Shown here: one piece after another, positions 1 to 7,791 of the stretch
Layout of the letters: each line of letters opens with the position of its first letter
How positions within the stretch are numbered: position 1 is the first letter of the stretch
Assembly: GCF_001280085.1 (NCBI RefSeq)
Contig: NZ_LGED01000046.1
Location: 1 to 64,000, forward strand
DNA: 64,000 nt
Source: Saccharothrix sp. NRRL B-16348
Lineage (GTDB): Bacteria; Actinomycetota; Actinomycetes; Mycobacteriales; Pseudonocardiaceae
Direction: 5' to 3'
Program-made: the position numbers and the translations under genes
Notes under the pieces: model-generated
What the model saw: the letters and a program-made list of their open reading frames with translations, nothing else
The model's database searches: none
What the model was told of the DNA's origin: nothing

Positions 1-341
1 GCCCACCACCCGGACCCACCCACCACTGACCCACACCACCACCCGCACCGCACCCACCGCCTGACCGACCACCGCCAGCCACCAGCCGACCCGACACCGC
101 CCCCGGCCGACCCGACGTCACCGCCCCAGGCCGACCGGATGCACCGCCCCGGATGACTGGCACACCGGCACCGGCGGACTGGCACACCAAGATCGCCCAC
201 GGGCCCCTCAAGCCTCACCCGGCCCCAGCCGGACCTCGGCCCAGCCACAACGGCCTGCCGCACCGCCACCATCGGACGGGACCGGTCCGGCCAGCGGACA
301 AAGCGGCCGCTGACGCGGCCCTCCGGCCGAGCGCAAGCGGC
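1..341. other. C/A-rich low-complexity stretch, no assignable gene
   Basis: The first 150 bases are almost free of G on the plus strand and are made of CCACC/ACCC-type runs. Two plus-strand frames stay open from the left edge, one to a TGA at 62-64 and one to a TGA at 154-156. Their translations are only Pro/Thr/His-rich, so this could be the tail of a gene that begins outside the window, but nothing identifies it. I see no promoter, RNA gene or complete reading frame here. Confidence 0.3.
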
Positions 342-776
342 CTACGTCGCGGCGGCACCCCACGCCCACATGGCGTCCAGGACCCCACGCAGCGCGTGCC
401 CCCGCGACGTGAGCGAGTACCGCACCCGACTGGGCCATCCCGGCTCACGGACCCTCACCACCACGCCGCTCACGACGAGCTGCGCGAGCCGGTCGCTGAG
501 CACCTTGTCCGACAACGCCGGCAGCGCGGTGGCCAAGTCGCCGAACGTCCGCTCGCCCGCGAACAACTCCCGCACCACCAACGTCGTCCACCGACCGCGC
601 AACGCCCGCAACGTGATCTCCACCGGGCAGTCCGGCACCGGGTGGTCGACTTCGCCGTGTGGGTCGCCCGCCCAAGCGCTCGTCCCGGCGGCGGTGGCGT
701 CGGTGGCAGCGGCGGCGGTTGTGGCGGCGACGGCGGAAGCGGCGGTGGCCGTCCAGGTGCTCGTCGTCGTGGTCAT
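342..776 (-). CDS. HxlR-family winged-helix transcriptional regulator
   Basis: The 144-residue protein has a low-complexity Thr/Ala N-terminus, then the HxlR core: a Cys in DCPVEITLRALRGRW, the TFGDLATALPALSDKVLSDRL recognition region (first 20 residues TFGDLATALPALSDKVLSDR), and a winged hairpin ending in RVRYSLTSRG. HxlR proteins are small dimeric sensors that usually repress a divergent neighbour. The ATG at 776 is chosen because upstream codons are composition-driven. It diverges from the SnoaL-like gene at 846 across 69 bp, so that gene is the likely target. The Ala/Thr-rich first 40 residues are unusual, and a start further in is possible. The ligand is unknown. Confidence 0.75.
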   Translation of the reverse strand: MTTTTSTWTATAASAVAATTAAAATDATAAGTSAWAGDPHGEVDHPVPDCPVEITLRALRGRWTTLVVRELFAGERTFGDLATALPALSDKVLSDRLAQLVVSGVVVRVREPGWPSRVRYSLTSRGHALRGVLDAMWAWGAAAT

Positions 777-832
777 CGGTGCCACCGGCGCGGTGCGGTG
801 CTTACCGTTTGGTTGGTCACGCGCCGTCCTCC

Positions 833-838
833 TAGCGT
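833..838 (+). promoter_or_regulatory. -10 box TAGCGT, leaderless start at 846
   Basis: TAGCGT ends 7 nt before the ATG at 846, which would place transcription start at or beside the start codon. No Shine-Dalgarno sequence precedes the ATG, so the message is probably leaderless. Confidence 0.5.
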
Positions 839-845
839 CACCCGC

Positions 846-1142
846 ATGATCGCCCGTACCCCGGAAGAGTTGCCCGCGTTGTTCGCCCAAGCCTTCAACG
901 CCGGCGACCCCAGCGGCCTGTACGAGCCCGGTGCGCGGCCCGTCGAGCTCGAAGGCCACCTCGCTCTCACCCAGAAGATGACCGTCGTCACCCGGAAGGT
1001 GATCACGAGGGGTGATCTGGCCCTCCTGATCGTCGACTGGAGCATCGGCGACGACGTCACCGGCACGGCGACCGACGTCGCCCGACGAGGCCCCGACGGC
1101 GGCTGGCGCTACGTGATCGACAACCCGTCAGGCGTCGCGTAG
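846..1142 (+). CDS. SnoaL-like / NTF2-fold small protein
   Basis: The 98-residue protein reads like an NTF2-like (SnoaL/DUF4440) cone fold: an initial helix with EELPALFAQAFNAGDPSGL, a strand PGARPVELEG, and C-terminal strands TGTATDVARRGPDGGWRY (18 residues) followed by IDNPSGVA. Members range from polyketide cyclases to small-ligand binding proteins, and no catalytic assignment is possible from sequence. The start follows a TAGCGT box by 7 nt and lacks a ribosome site. The 3-prime end overlaps the convergent MBL gene by 15 bp (1128-1142). Its divergent partner is the HxlR regulator, which probably controls it. Confidence 0.75.
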   Translation: MIARTPEELPALFAQAFNAGDPSGLYEPGARPVELEGHLALTQKMTVVTRKVITRGDLALLIVDWSIGDDVTGTATDVARRGPDGGWRYVIDNPSGVA

Positions 1143-1895
1143 GTACTCCAACTGCGCCCGCACCGACCACTCCGCCGCGTCCCACAGCGAACGGTCGACG
1201 TCGGCGTACACCAGCTCGACCACCTGACGTGCCGTCGGCGCGCCGCCCAACGTCGCCACCGCCGCCCTGACCTGCGCCAACCGCTGCTCCCGGTGCACCA
1301 GGTACCCACCGGCGGCAGCCGCCACGTCCGGCAGTTCCGGCCCGTGGCCCGGCAACCCGATCGTGCCCTCCGGAAGTGTGGTCAACAGCCGCAACGACTC
1401 CAGGTAGTCACCGAGCCGCCCGTCCGGATGGGCGACCACCGTCGTCCCCCGACCCAGCACCGTGTCCCCGGTCAGCACCGCGTCGTCCAACCGGAAGCAC
1501 ACCGAATCGGCCGTGTGCCCCGGCGTGGCCAACACCTGGATCGACAGCCCGGCGGCCGAGATCACGTCCCCCTCGGCCAACCCCTCCCCGCCCAACCGGA
1601 ACGCCGGATCCACCGACCGCACCGGCGCATCCACCTGTCGCCCGAACGAACGTGCCCCATCCGAATGGTCAGGGTGACCGTGCGTCAGCAACACCACTTC
1701 CACCGGCGCTTCCAACGCGATCCGCCCGAGGTGCACCGGATCCGCGGGCCCGGGATCCACCACCACGCACGACGCCGACCCGGGCGCCCGCAGCACCCAC
1801 GTGTTCGTCCCCTCCAACGTCATCACCCCGGGGTTCTCCGCGAGCAGCACCGCCGCCGTGGGCGTGACCTGCCGCAACACCCCATAAGCGCTCAC
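1128..1895 (-). CDS. MBL-fold metallo-hydrolase (Rv3677c-like)
   Basis: This 255-residue metallo-beta-lactamase-fold hydrolase carries the metal motif LLTHGHPDHSDG (HxHxDH), a second histidine in LATPGHTADSV, the Asp in VLTGDTVLGRG, and the C-terminal His in IGLPGHGPELP. The C-terminal helical part after the MBL core fits the lactamase B2-like group that includes M. tuberculosis Rv3677c; I use the Rv number for synteny only, and the substrate is unknown. The start is a GTG at 1895 that overlaps the TGA of the upstream NUDIX gene (GTGA), so the two are translationally coupled. In mycobacteria the homologue lies next to RidA; here four genes (a NUDIX-divergent membrane protein onwards) and two paralogues intervene. 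Confidence 0.9.
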   Translation of the reverse strand: MSAYGVLRQVTPTAAVLLAENPGVMTLEGTNTWVLRAPGSASCVVVDPGPADPVHLGRIALEAPVEVVLLTHGHPDHSDGARSFGRQVDAPVRSVDPAFRLGGEGLAEGDVISAAGLSIQVLATPGHTADSVCFRLDDAVLTGDTVLGRGTTVVAHPDGRLGDYLESLRLLTTLPEGTIGLPGHGPELPDVAAAAGGYLVHREQRLAQVRAAVATLGGAPTARQVVELVYADVDRSLWDAAEWSVRAQLEYLRDA

Positions 1896-2695
1896 GGAAC
1901 GACCACCCGGAACACCGACCCCTCCCGCACCAACTTCGGAATCACCTTCGACACGGTCCGAGGCTCGTCCACCACCGCTGACACCGACCCCAATTCGTCC
2001 AACTCCGACAACGTCACCCAAGTGGGTGGCATCAACGCCCGCCGCCCAGCCTTCCAGTCACCCAACGCATCCGCGGGCCGCTGCCACGCCGCGTCCGAAG
2101 CCTCCGTCGTCACCCCGTCGGCGGTCTGCCCCTCCGGCAGCACCGCCACGAAGAAGTACGTGTCGTACCGCCGGGGCTCCTCCACGGGCGTCAACCAGTT
2201 CGCCCACGGCCGCAGCAGGTCCGCCCGCAGCACCAACCCCTCCGACGCCAGGAACTGCGCCAACGACAACTCCCGCCCCACCAGCGCCGCCCGGGCCGCG
2301 GCGAACCCGCGGGTGTCGGCCACCACCGACGACGCGGACGGCCCGGCCAGCAGCACCCCGGACTCCTCGAACGTCTCCCGCACCGCCGCGCACACCAACG
2401 CCGTGGCCAACTCGACCGAGCAACCGAACCGCGAGGCCCACCACGACGGCGCCGGCCCGCTCCACGCCACCGACGTGTCCGCGTCACGCCGGTCGACCCC
2501 GCCGCCGGGGAACACCGTCATCCCGCCCGCGAACGCCATCCCGGCCACCCGCCGCAGCAGGAACGCCTCCAGCCCGGCCGCACCGTCGCGCACCAGCACG
2601 ACGGTCGCCGCGTCACGGGGCTCCACCGGCGGCCCGGTGAAATCCGGCGGCACGACGCTGGCGGGCAACACGAGTTCATCGGGGAGTTCGCGCAC
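1892..2695 (-). CDS. NUDIX hydrolase
   Basis: The 267-residue protein has a NUDIX signature: GGMTVFPGGGVD near residues 71-82, an insertion of about 30 residues, then the box core AAVRETFEESGVLL with the RExxEE metal-binding residues. NUDIX enzymes hydrolyse nucleoside-diphosphate-linked compounds; the large spacing between the GG strand and the RE-EE helix resembles the NUDT19/CoA-type subgroup, so an acyl-CoA or CoA diphosphatase is possible but unproven. The GTG start at 2695 lies 6 nt after a TAGGCT box, suggesting a leaderless message. It is coupled by a 4-bp overlap to the downstream MBL hydrolase. Confidence 0.85.
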   Translation of the reverse strand: MRELPDELVLPASVVPPDFTGPPVEPRDAATVVLVRDGAAGLEAFLLRRVAGMAFAGGMTVFPGGGVDRRDADTSVAWSGPAPSWWASRFGCSVELATALVCAAVRETFEESGVLLAGPSASSVVADTRGFAAARAALVGRELSLAQFLASEGLVLRADLLRPWANWLTPVEEPRRYDTYFFVAVLPEGQTADGVTTEASDAAWQRPADALGDWKAGRRALMPPTWVTLSELDELGSVSAVVDEPRTVSKVIPKLVREGSVFRVVVP

Positions 2696-2701
2696 GACCC
2701 G

Positions 2702-2707
2702 AGCCTA
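2702..2707 (-). promoter_or_regulatory. -10 box TAGGCT, leaderless start at 2695
   Basis: On the minus strand TAGGCT is followed after 6 nt by the GTG start of the NUDIX gene, with no ribosome site between. The divergent gene at 2724 is only 28 bp away, so the two promoters must overlap. Confidence 0.5.
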
Positions 2708-2723
2708 CGAGGATCATCCGGAC

Positions 2724-3080
2724 GTGGACACCACGCGCACGGGCTGCCTCCTCAACGTCCTGCTGTTCGTCGGAGGCGCGATCCTCGGCACGGCCCTGAC
2801 GGCCACCGCCGCGGTCATCCTCTTCCTCCCCAGCAGCACCACGACCAGCACGAACGAGGGCACGCCGAACGTCTACGTGAAGGAGCGGTCGAGCCTGATC
2901 GGCGGCACGCGCCACGAGGTGTGGCTGGGTCGGACGCCCGACTACGGCCACTCCGTCGAGATCCCGAGCGGCTGGGACACCTCTCCCGAGGTCGATCGCC
3001 GACCGGACGGCGTCGAGCTGAGGTTCGACCACGGCGGCCGGATCTTCATCCCCGAGTCGAGTTACATCGGTGGCCGATGA
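2724..3080 (+). CDS. Small single-pass membrane protein of unknown function
   Basis: I do not recognise this 118-residue protein. It has a short N-terminus, one hydrophobic segment (LLNVLLFVGGAILGTALTA and onward, about residues 10-38) and then an extracytoplasmic domain with many strands, including VWLGRTPDYGHSVEIPSG. The predicted topology is N-in with the C-terminal domain outside. The GTG at 2724 is the best start; ATG codons upstream belong to the antisense of the NUDIX gene. The stop overlaps or just precedes the start of the oxidoreductase gene, so the two are likely co-transcribed. Confidence 0.6.
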   Translation: MDTTRTGCLLNVLLFVGGAILGTALTATAAVILFLPSSTTTSTNEGTPNVYVKERSSLIGGTRHEVWLGRTPDYGHSVEIPSGWDTSPEVDRRPDGVELRFDHGGRIFIPESSYIGGR

Positions 3081-3987
3081 AAGGCAGGATGGCCAGGTGG
3101 ACGAACAGCTGCGCGTAGGACTCGTCGGTGCCGGCCCGTGGGCGACCATGGTGCACGCACCGGGCATCGCCGATCACCCCGGCACTCGCCTGACCACGAT
3201 CTGGGCCCGCCGTGAAGAGGCGGCGGCGGAGCTCGCCAGGGCTCACGACGCGACCACCGCCAAGACCCCGGAGGAGCTGCTGGCCGCCGTGGACGCGGTC
3301 GCGTTCGCCGTGCCGCCCGAGGTGCAGGGCGAGATCGCCATCAAGGCCGCCGAGCAGGGCAAGCACCTGATCCTGGAGAAGCCGATCGCGGGCACCCTGG
3401 AGGTCGCCGAACGCCTCGCCGACGCCGTCAAGGCGAACGACATCGCCTCCCTGGTCGTCCTCACCAAGCGCTACGCCCCCGAGACCCGTGAACAACTGGC
3501 GCAGCTCGAACAACAGGGCGGCTGGGTGGGCGGCAGCGCGCGCTGGCTCACCGGAGCGCTCCTCGGTGGCCCGTTCTCGCAGTCGCCGTGGCGGCACGAG
3601 CGCGGCCCGCTGGACGACATCGGCCCGCACGCGTTCGACCTGCTCGACGCCACGCTGGGCACGATCACCGACGTGATCGCGGCCAACCGGTCCGAGCACG
3701 GCCTGTGGCAGATCGTGTTCCAGCACGAGGGCGGCGCGACGAGCGTGGCGACGATGACCATGACGTTGCCGCTCAGCCCGCCCATCGCCGAGGTGACCGT
3801 CTACGGCGAGCACGGCCACCGCGTGCTGGCCGATCGCGGCACGACCGCGCAACAGGCGTTCACGAACCTGCTGGACGACTTCGTGGCCATGATCGACAGC
3901 GGCACGACGGAGCACCCGCTGGACGTCCGGCGCGGCCTGCACCTCCAGCGGATCATCGACCTGGCACGAAGGAAGGCGGAAGCGTGA
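3070..3987 (+). CDS. Gfo/Idh/MocA-family NAD(P)-dependent oxidoreductase
   Basis: The 305-residue enzyme has the N-terminal Rossmann motif RVGLVGAGPWATMVHAPGI and the family EKP motif in LILEKPIAGT (about residues 99-108), where the Lys contacts the nicotinamide. The C-terminal sheet domain includes SARWLTGALLGGPFSQSPWR and GPLDDIGPHAFDLLDATLG, with the His that acts as catalytic residue in many relatives. The family oxidises or reduces sugars, inositols or related compounds; the substrate cannot be read here. A GTG at 3070 overlaps the upstream gene by 11 bp; a GTG at 3097 preceded by AGGATGG is an equally good start and would match the usual N-terminal length better. It is coupled (GTGA) to the TPR gene. 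Confidence 0.88.
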   Translation: MADERQDGQVDEQLRVGLVGAGPWATMVHAPGIADHPGTRLTTIWARREEAAAELARAHDATTAKTPEELLAAVDAVAFAVPPEVQGEIAIKAAEQGKHLILEKPIAGTLEVAERLADAVKANDIASLVVLTKRYAPETREQLAQLEQQGGWVGGSARWLTGALLGGPFSQSPWRHERGPLDDIGPHAFDLLDATLGTITDVIAANRSEHGLWQIVFQHEGGATSVATMTMTLPLSPPIAEVTVYGEHGHRVLADRGTTAQQAFTNLLDDFVAMIDSGTTEHPLDVRRGLHLQRIIDLARRKAEA

Positions 3988-5027
3988 AGTACCGGATCGA
4001 CCCGGAGACCCTGCGCGAGGTGCCCGAAGACCCCGAGGGCTTAACGGCTTGGCTGGACCGTCAGCGTCCGACCACGCACGCCGAGTGGACCGAGGTCGGC
4101 CAGGCCGCGCGGCTGCTCCACCGCCTGGACGAGGCGGAGCACGCCTTCCGGCAGGCCGACGACACCCCCGCGACACGTCTCCGCCTCGCGCACGTCCACC
4201 AGTGGCAGGGCCGGTTCGCCGAGGCCGATGAGGCGTTCGCCGAGCTCCTCACCCATCCCGCGTTGGGCCACTTCGCCCACCAGCACGCCGGGAAGTCCCG
4301 CTACGACCAGGGCGACTGGCGGGCCGCCGAACGCCACTTCCAGACCGCTCTCGACCTGCGCGAAGACCCTGAACTCCGGGCGTCCAGCGAACTGGCGCTG
4401 GACGCGGCGAACGCGTGCGCCACCGCCGCCGAGGCCGCCGTGGAGCTGCACCGCCTGATCCCTCCCGTGCACCGCCAGAGCGCGCGCTATCTCCACGGTG
4501 AACGTCCACCGCACGTGCCGATCCTGGGCGATCTGGCAAGCGTCCTGGCCCACGGCCCGATGCCGCTCCAAGCGGTGAAGGACGTGCACCGCTACAACCC
4601 GCACCTCGAAGGGGCCCTCGCCGACCCGGACTGGTTGGTGGTCGAGAACGGCCAGGTCACCGCCACCGCGCGGTGCCGCGCGTTCCTCGAGATGGTCAAC
4701 GAGGCCCACACCAGGGCCGCGGCCGACCTGTGGCCGGCCCCGCCGGACATCGCCGTCCCGCCGGTCGACCACCCGATGAGCGCCGCCCACACCGGCGACA
4801 CGCGGCAAGCCCGCTTGTTCGACCAGCTCAGAGCCCTCCGGCACCACCGGGCCGACGCGCACGCCGCCGCGTGGGCCGAAGCGGGACTCGAAGTGCGGGA
4901 CATGCCCGAGGACGACCCGGTCCGCCGCCGGATCGAAGCTTCGACGGACCGTGACGCAGCTCGGCCCTACCGCCCCCTCTCCAGGGGCGACAGGGCCGAG
5001 CTGTTGATCAGGCTGAAGAGCCTCTAG
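3984..5027 (+). CDS. Tetratricopeptide-like repeat protein of unknown function
   Basis: The 347-residue protein starts at a GTG overlapping the TGA of the oxidoreductase. Residues 20-160 look like TPR-type helix pairs: WTEVGQAARLLHRLDEAEHA, RLRLAHVHQWQGRFAEADEA, and AGKSRYDQGDWRAAERHFQT, each with the small/large pattern of TPR helices. The C-terminal half has no motif I recognise. The gene ends in CTAG (5024-5027), shared with the stop of the convergent gene. Tight coupling to the oxidoreductase suggests a shared process, perhaps assembly or regulation, but that is inference. Confidence 0.7.
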   Translation: MKYRIDPETLREVPEDPEGLTAWLDRQRPTTHAEWTEVGQAARLLHRLDEAEHAFRQADDTPATRLRLAHVHQWQGRFAEADEAFAELLTHPALGHFAHQHAGKSRYDQGDWRAAERHFQTALDLREDPELRASSELALDAANACATAAEAAVELHRLIPPVHRQSARYLHGERPPHVPILGDLASVLAHGPMPLQAVKDVHRYNPHLEGALADPDWLVVENGQVTATARCRAFLEMVNEAHTRAAADLWPAPPDIAVPPVDHPMSAAHTGDTRQARLFDQLRALRHHRADAHAAAWAEAGLEVRDMPEDDPVRRRIEASTDRDAARPYRPLSRGDRAELLIRLKSL

Positions 5028-6286
5028 CCGGGGTACTTGCCGTTCGTCGGCTTCGGCGCCCCGTTGACGAACTCGGGGCCGCCGGGCCACGACTGCTGCT
5101 CCCGCTGCGCCAGCTCCTCGTGCAGCTGCTGCAACAACGCCCGTTCCCGGTCGCTGAGCTTGGCGTCCACGGTCGGCGGCAGCTGCACGGCGGCGGGCGC
5201 CTGCCCTTCCGCCAACGCGGCCTGCAACGCGGCCAGGTCGTCCGGCCCGAGTTCCGTGGTGACCTCGGCCCGCGACAGCGGGTGGTCGTCCGGGAACGCG
5301 AACACCGGCGCGGGCGGCCGTTCGTCGACGACGGGCGGCGGCTCGACGGGCGTCTCCTCGACGCGCGCTTCCTCCACCCGCACGGCCGGCACCTCGTCCG
5401 GCTGCACCTCGTCGACGACGTGGACGTCCTCGACGTGGGGCTCCTCGACGTACGGCTCCTCGACGCGGACGTCCTCGACCGGCTCCCGCACCGGCAGCCG
5501 CTTCACCGGCTTGGGCGGGAACGGCTGCGCGCCTTCATAGGACTCGACGCGCGCCCGACGTGACTTGGAGCCGTTCTGGGGTTCGACAGGCACCGGTTCC
5601 GGCTCGACCACCGGTGCCTGACCCCGCACTTCACCGTCGAACCAGGCGGCCGAGTCGGGTGGTGGCTGTGGGCTTGTCGAGCCCGACGAGAAGAACACCT
5701 CGCGCGCTGTGGTGACGGCCGCCGCGTGGTACTCGCCGAGCTGCGTGCCCACGGTCAGCACCTCGACCGCCGCGCGGATGCCCGCTTTGCGCAGCACGGT
5801 GTCCACCCGGTAGGCGGTGGCGGGCGCGAAGCCCGCCGGGCCGATGTCCACCAGGACGAGTCGCTGCGGCAGCGGTCCGGGCGTGGCGCCGGCCGGGCTG
5901 GACCGCCACGTGGCACGCACGCCGCGCACGTCCGGCAGCACCGACACGGTCTTGCCCAGCACGTCGCCGAGGCCCTCGGCCGGGTCGGACTCCACGCTGA
6001 ACCGGTGCTTGACCGTCGGCACCCGCTCGACCGCGAACAGCCGGTCGGCCAGCGTCCGGTCCGAGCGGACCTCGCCGAGCAGCCAGCCGATCTCGTGGCG
6101 TTCCTCCGGTGACACCGGGATGCGCCCGGCCAGCAGGCAGCCGACGACGAGCTCCACGGCTCTGTCCAGCTCCGCGACCGCCAGCAGCTCCCGAGCCTGT
6201 GTCAACGCGTCGTCGTCGACACGTCCGGCCAACGCCAACAGGAGGTCGTGTAAACGGACGGGGAGTCCCACTCCGTCGTTCGTCAC
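5024..6286 (-). CDS. Unknown protein with Val/Glu/Pro-rich repeat linker, paralogue A
   Basis: I do not recognise a family. The 420-residue protein has three parts: an N-terminal domain (about 1-215) that is clearly paralogous to the protein encoded next to it at 6325-6927; a repetitive acidic linker (about 235-330) built of VEEP/VEDV/VDEV units such as VRVEEPYVEEPHVEDVHVVD; and a C-terminal coiled-coil-like stretch with LSDRERALLQQLHEELAQRE. Shared segments with the paralogue include LLLALAGRVDDD near the N-terminus and VRATWRSS followed by PQRLVLVDIG. The start lies 38 bp after the paralogue's stop, indicating one operon that also includes RidA. Confidence 0.65.
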   Translation of the reverse strand: MTNDGVGLPVRLHDLLLALAGRVDDDALTQARELLAVAELDRAVELVVGCLLAGRIPVSPEERHEIGWLLGEVRSDRTLADRLFAVERVPTVKHRFSVESDPAEGLGDVLGKTVSVLPDVRGVRATWRSSPAGATPGPLPQRLVLVDIGPAGFAPATAYRVDTVLRKAGIRAAVEVLTVGTQLGEYHAAAVTTAREVFFSSGSTSPQPPPDSAAWFDGEVRGQAPVVEPEPVPVEPQNGSKSRRARVESYEGAQPFPPKPVKRLPVREPVEDVRVEEPYVEEPHVEDVHVVDEVQPDEVPAVRVEEARVEETPVEPPPVVDERPPAPVFAFPDDHPLSRAEVTTELGPDDLAALQAALAEGQAPAAVQLPPTVDAKLSDRERALLQQLHEELAQREQQSWPGGPEFVNGAPKPTNGKYPG

Positions 6287-6324
6287 GCCTGTTCTCCTTC
6301 CGGCCCGCGCGGGAGCGCCGAGCT

Positions 6325-6927
6325 CTATACGGGCACCAAGTGCCCGTCGGCGTCAGCGCCGGCGCACACCAGCTCCGATGCCGCCAACGCCGCCCTGTGG
6401 TAGGGCGGCAGGTCCAGTCCGGCGGGCAGGACCTCAACGCACGGGTCGTGCTCGCCGAGCGCCCGCAGCACTCGCTGGAGCTCACCGGTCAACCGGGCTT
6501 CGCCGGTCGAGGCGGTGACCAGGATCAGCCTCCTGGGTTCGCCCTCGCCCAGTCGCCACGAGGACCGGACTTCGCCGACCCCGAGGCGTCCGCGCAAGGT
6601 CGCTCCGAGCACCACGGTCGCGGAATCACCCATCGACACCCGATCGGGTGATTCCGGGGAGAAGGTGTAGCCGGATTCGGGCAGTTCGTCCAGCCCTTTG
6701 ACAGAACTGATCGTGGACCGGTCGGCCCCGTGCGGCACGAGGGCGTCCGCCAGCAGGCGCTGCTCGTAGTCCGTCAAACCGATCCTGTCGTGCAGCAACG
6801 TGCGCGGCAGGGCCCGGGCGAGCACCGCGATGGCGTCCGTGGCGGCCCAGTCGCGGAACCTCCAGAGGAGGTCGTCCGGCAGCCGCCCGGCCAGCCTCAG
6901 CAACAGCTCGTGGCACGTGTCCGACAT
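6325..6927 (-). CDS. Unknown protein, paralogue B of the neighbouring gene
   Basis: This 200-residue protein corresponds to the N-terminal domain of the 5024-6286 product: LLLRLAGRLPDDLLWRF matches LLLALAGRVDDD, VRSSWRLGEGEPRRLILV matches VRATWRSS...PQRLVLV, and VEVLPAGLDLPPYHRAALAA matches VEVLTVGTQLGEYHAAAV. It lacks the acidic repeat and coiled-coil tail. No catalytic or cofactor motif is visible. It begins 1-2 bp from the RidA stop on the same strand, so RidA, B and A are probably one transcript. Function unknown. Confidence 0.65.
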   Translation of the reverse strand: MSDTCHELLLRLAGRLPDDLLWRFRDWAATDAIAVLARALPRTLLHDRIGLTDYEQRLLADALVPHGADRSTISSVKGLDELPESGYTFSPESPDRVSMGDSATVVLGATLRGRLGVGEVRSSWRLGEGEPRRLILVTASTGEARLTGELQRVLRALGEHDPCVEVLPAGLDLPPYHRAALAASELVCAGADADGHLVPV

Positions 6928-6928
6928 C

Positions 6929-7387
6929 TCACTCCCCGATCTCGACGATCAGTTCCACCTCGACCGGCGCGCCCAACGGCAGCTCGGCGACGCCGACCGC
7001 GGCCCGCGCGTGCTGCCCGGCTTCGCCGAACACCTCGCCGAGCAGGTCGGAGGCCCCGTTGATCACGGCGGGCTGGCCGGTGAAGCCGTCGGCGGAGGCG
7101 ACGAACCCGACCAGTTTGACGACGCGCACGACCTTGTCCAGGCCGACCAGCGAGTCGACGGCGGCCAACGCGTTCAGCGCGCAGGTGCGGGCGTGCGCCT
7201 TGGCCTCTTCGGGGCTGATGTCGCCGCCGACCTTGCCGGTGGCCGCGAGCGAGCCCTTGACGAACGGCAGCTGCCCGGACGTGAAGACCAGCTGCCCGGT
7301 GCGCACGGCGGGCACGTACGCCGCGACCGGCGCCGCGACCTCGGGCAGTTCGACACCCAGCTCGGCCAGACGTGCCGTCCAGCTCAT
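6929..7387 (-). CDS. RidA-family (YjgF/YER057c) enamine/imine deaminase
   Basis: The 152-residue protein is the long actinobacterial RidA type (Rv3678c-like). Visible features are GQLVFTSGQLPFVKG, the segment CALNALAAVDSLVGLDKVVRVVKLVGFV, and the C-terminal GVAELPLGAPVEVELIVE in which the usual Arg-x-x-x-Gly-Glu-x-x region is altered to VGVAELPLGAPVE. Classical RidA hydrolyses reactive enamines from PLP enzymes; this longer subgroup lacks the hallmark Arg (an Arg does not appear in that strand), so deaminase activity is doubtful. The start ATG overlaps the DUF4177 stop (ATGA). Position next to DUF4177, ArsA pair and WhiB4 is conserved in mycobacteria. Confidence 0.88.
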   Translation of the reverse strand: MSWTARLAELGVELPEVAAPVAAYVPAVRTGQLVFTSGQLPFVKGSLAATGKVGGDISPEEAKAHARTCALNALAAVDSLVGLDKVVRVVKLVGFVASADGFTGQPAVINGASDLLGEVFGEAGQHARAAVGVAELPLGAPVEVELIVEIGE

Positions 7388-7539
7388 GCCTTGGGCCGCT
7401 TCAGGTAGGCGACGTGCTGCTCACCGCTCGGGTTCGGCAGCACGGTGACCAGCTCCCAGCCGTCTGCGCCCCACTGGTCCAGGATCGCCTTGGTGGCGTG
7501 GATCAACAGCGGGACTGTCGCGTACTCCCACTTCTGCAT
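7384..7539 (-). CDS. DUF4177-family 51-residue protein (Rv3678A-like)
   Basis: The small protein begins MQKWEYATVPLLIHATKAI and continues with DQWGADGWELVTVLPNPSG and AYLKRPKA, the standard DUF4177 pattern with WEY near the start and GWELV in the middle. Function is unknown. The ATG at 7539 follows TAGGCT by 7 nt without a ribosome site, suggesting a leaderless message. It is coupled to RidA by an ATGA overlap. The same pair is conserved beside the ArsA-like genes across actinobacteria, which supports calling this short gene real. Confidence 0.88.
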   Translation of the reverse strand: MQKWEYATVPLLIHATKAILDQWGADGWELVTVLPNPSGEQHVAYLKRPKA

Positions 7540-7546
7540 GAGCGGC

Positions 7547-7552
7547 AGCCTA
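7547..7552 (-). promoter_or_regulatory. -10 box TAGGCT, leaderless start at 7539
   Basis: TAGGCT lies 7 nt before the ATG of the DUF4177 gene on the minus strand and probably starts the DUF4177-RidA-paralogue transcript. Confidence 0.5.
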
Positions 7553-7608
7553 GCGGGACGCCGAACAGGGGCACCCGTCCGAGTACCCCCGTTCGTGTTA
7601 CGCCGTGC

Positions 7609-7791
7609 TCAAACCTGAGACCGCTTCACATCCGCGAGGAACGCCCGGAACGCCTTCGCGCCGAACTCCAGCGTCCCGCCGTCCCGGTTCTTGGTGTCCC
7701 GCACCCCGGCCACCAGCTCGCCCACCGCCAACTCGACGCACTGCGCCGCGGAACCACTGCGGCTGCTCTTCCGCCAAGTCTGGTTGATCAT
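7609..7791 (-). CDS. DUF397 domain protein
   Basis: The 60-residue product shows the DUF397 signature WRKSSRSGSAAQCVELA, then VAGVRDTKNRDGGTLEF and FLADVKR. DUF397 proteins are tiny actinobacterial partners of XRE/DUF5753 regulators (the whiJ/abaA-type system in Streptomyces, known there to influence development). The start ATG overlaps the stop of the XRE gene by one base (TGATG), so the two are translationally coupled. It could act as an antagonist or partner of the regulator. Confidence 0.9.
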   Translation of the reverse strand: MINQTWRKSSRSGSAAQCVELAVGELVAGVRDTKNRDGGTLEFGAKAFRAFLADVKRSQV

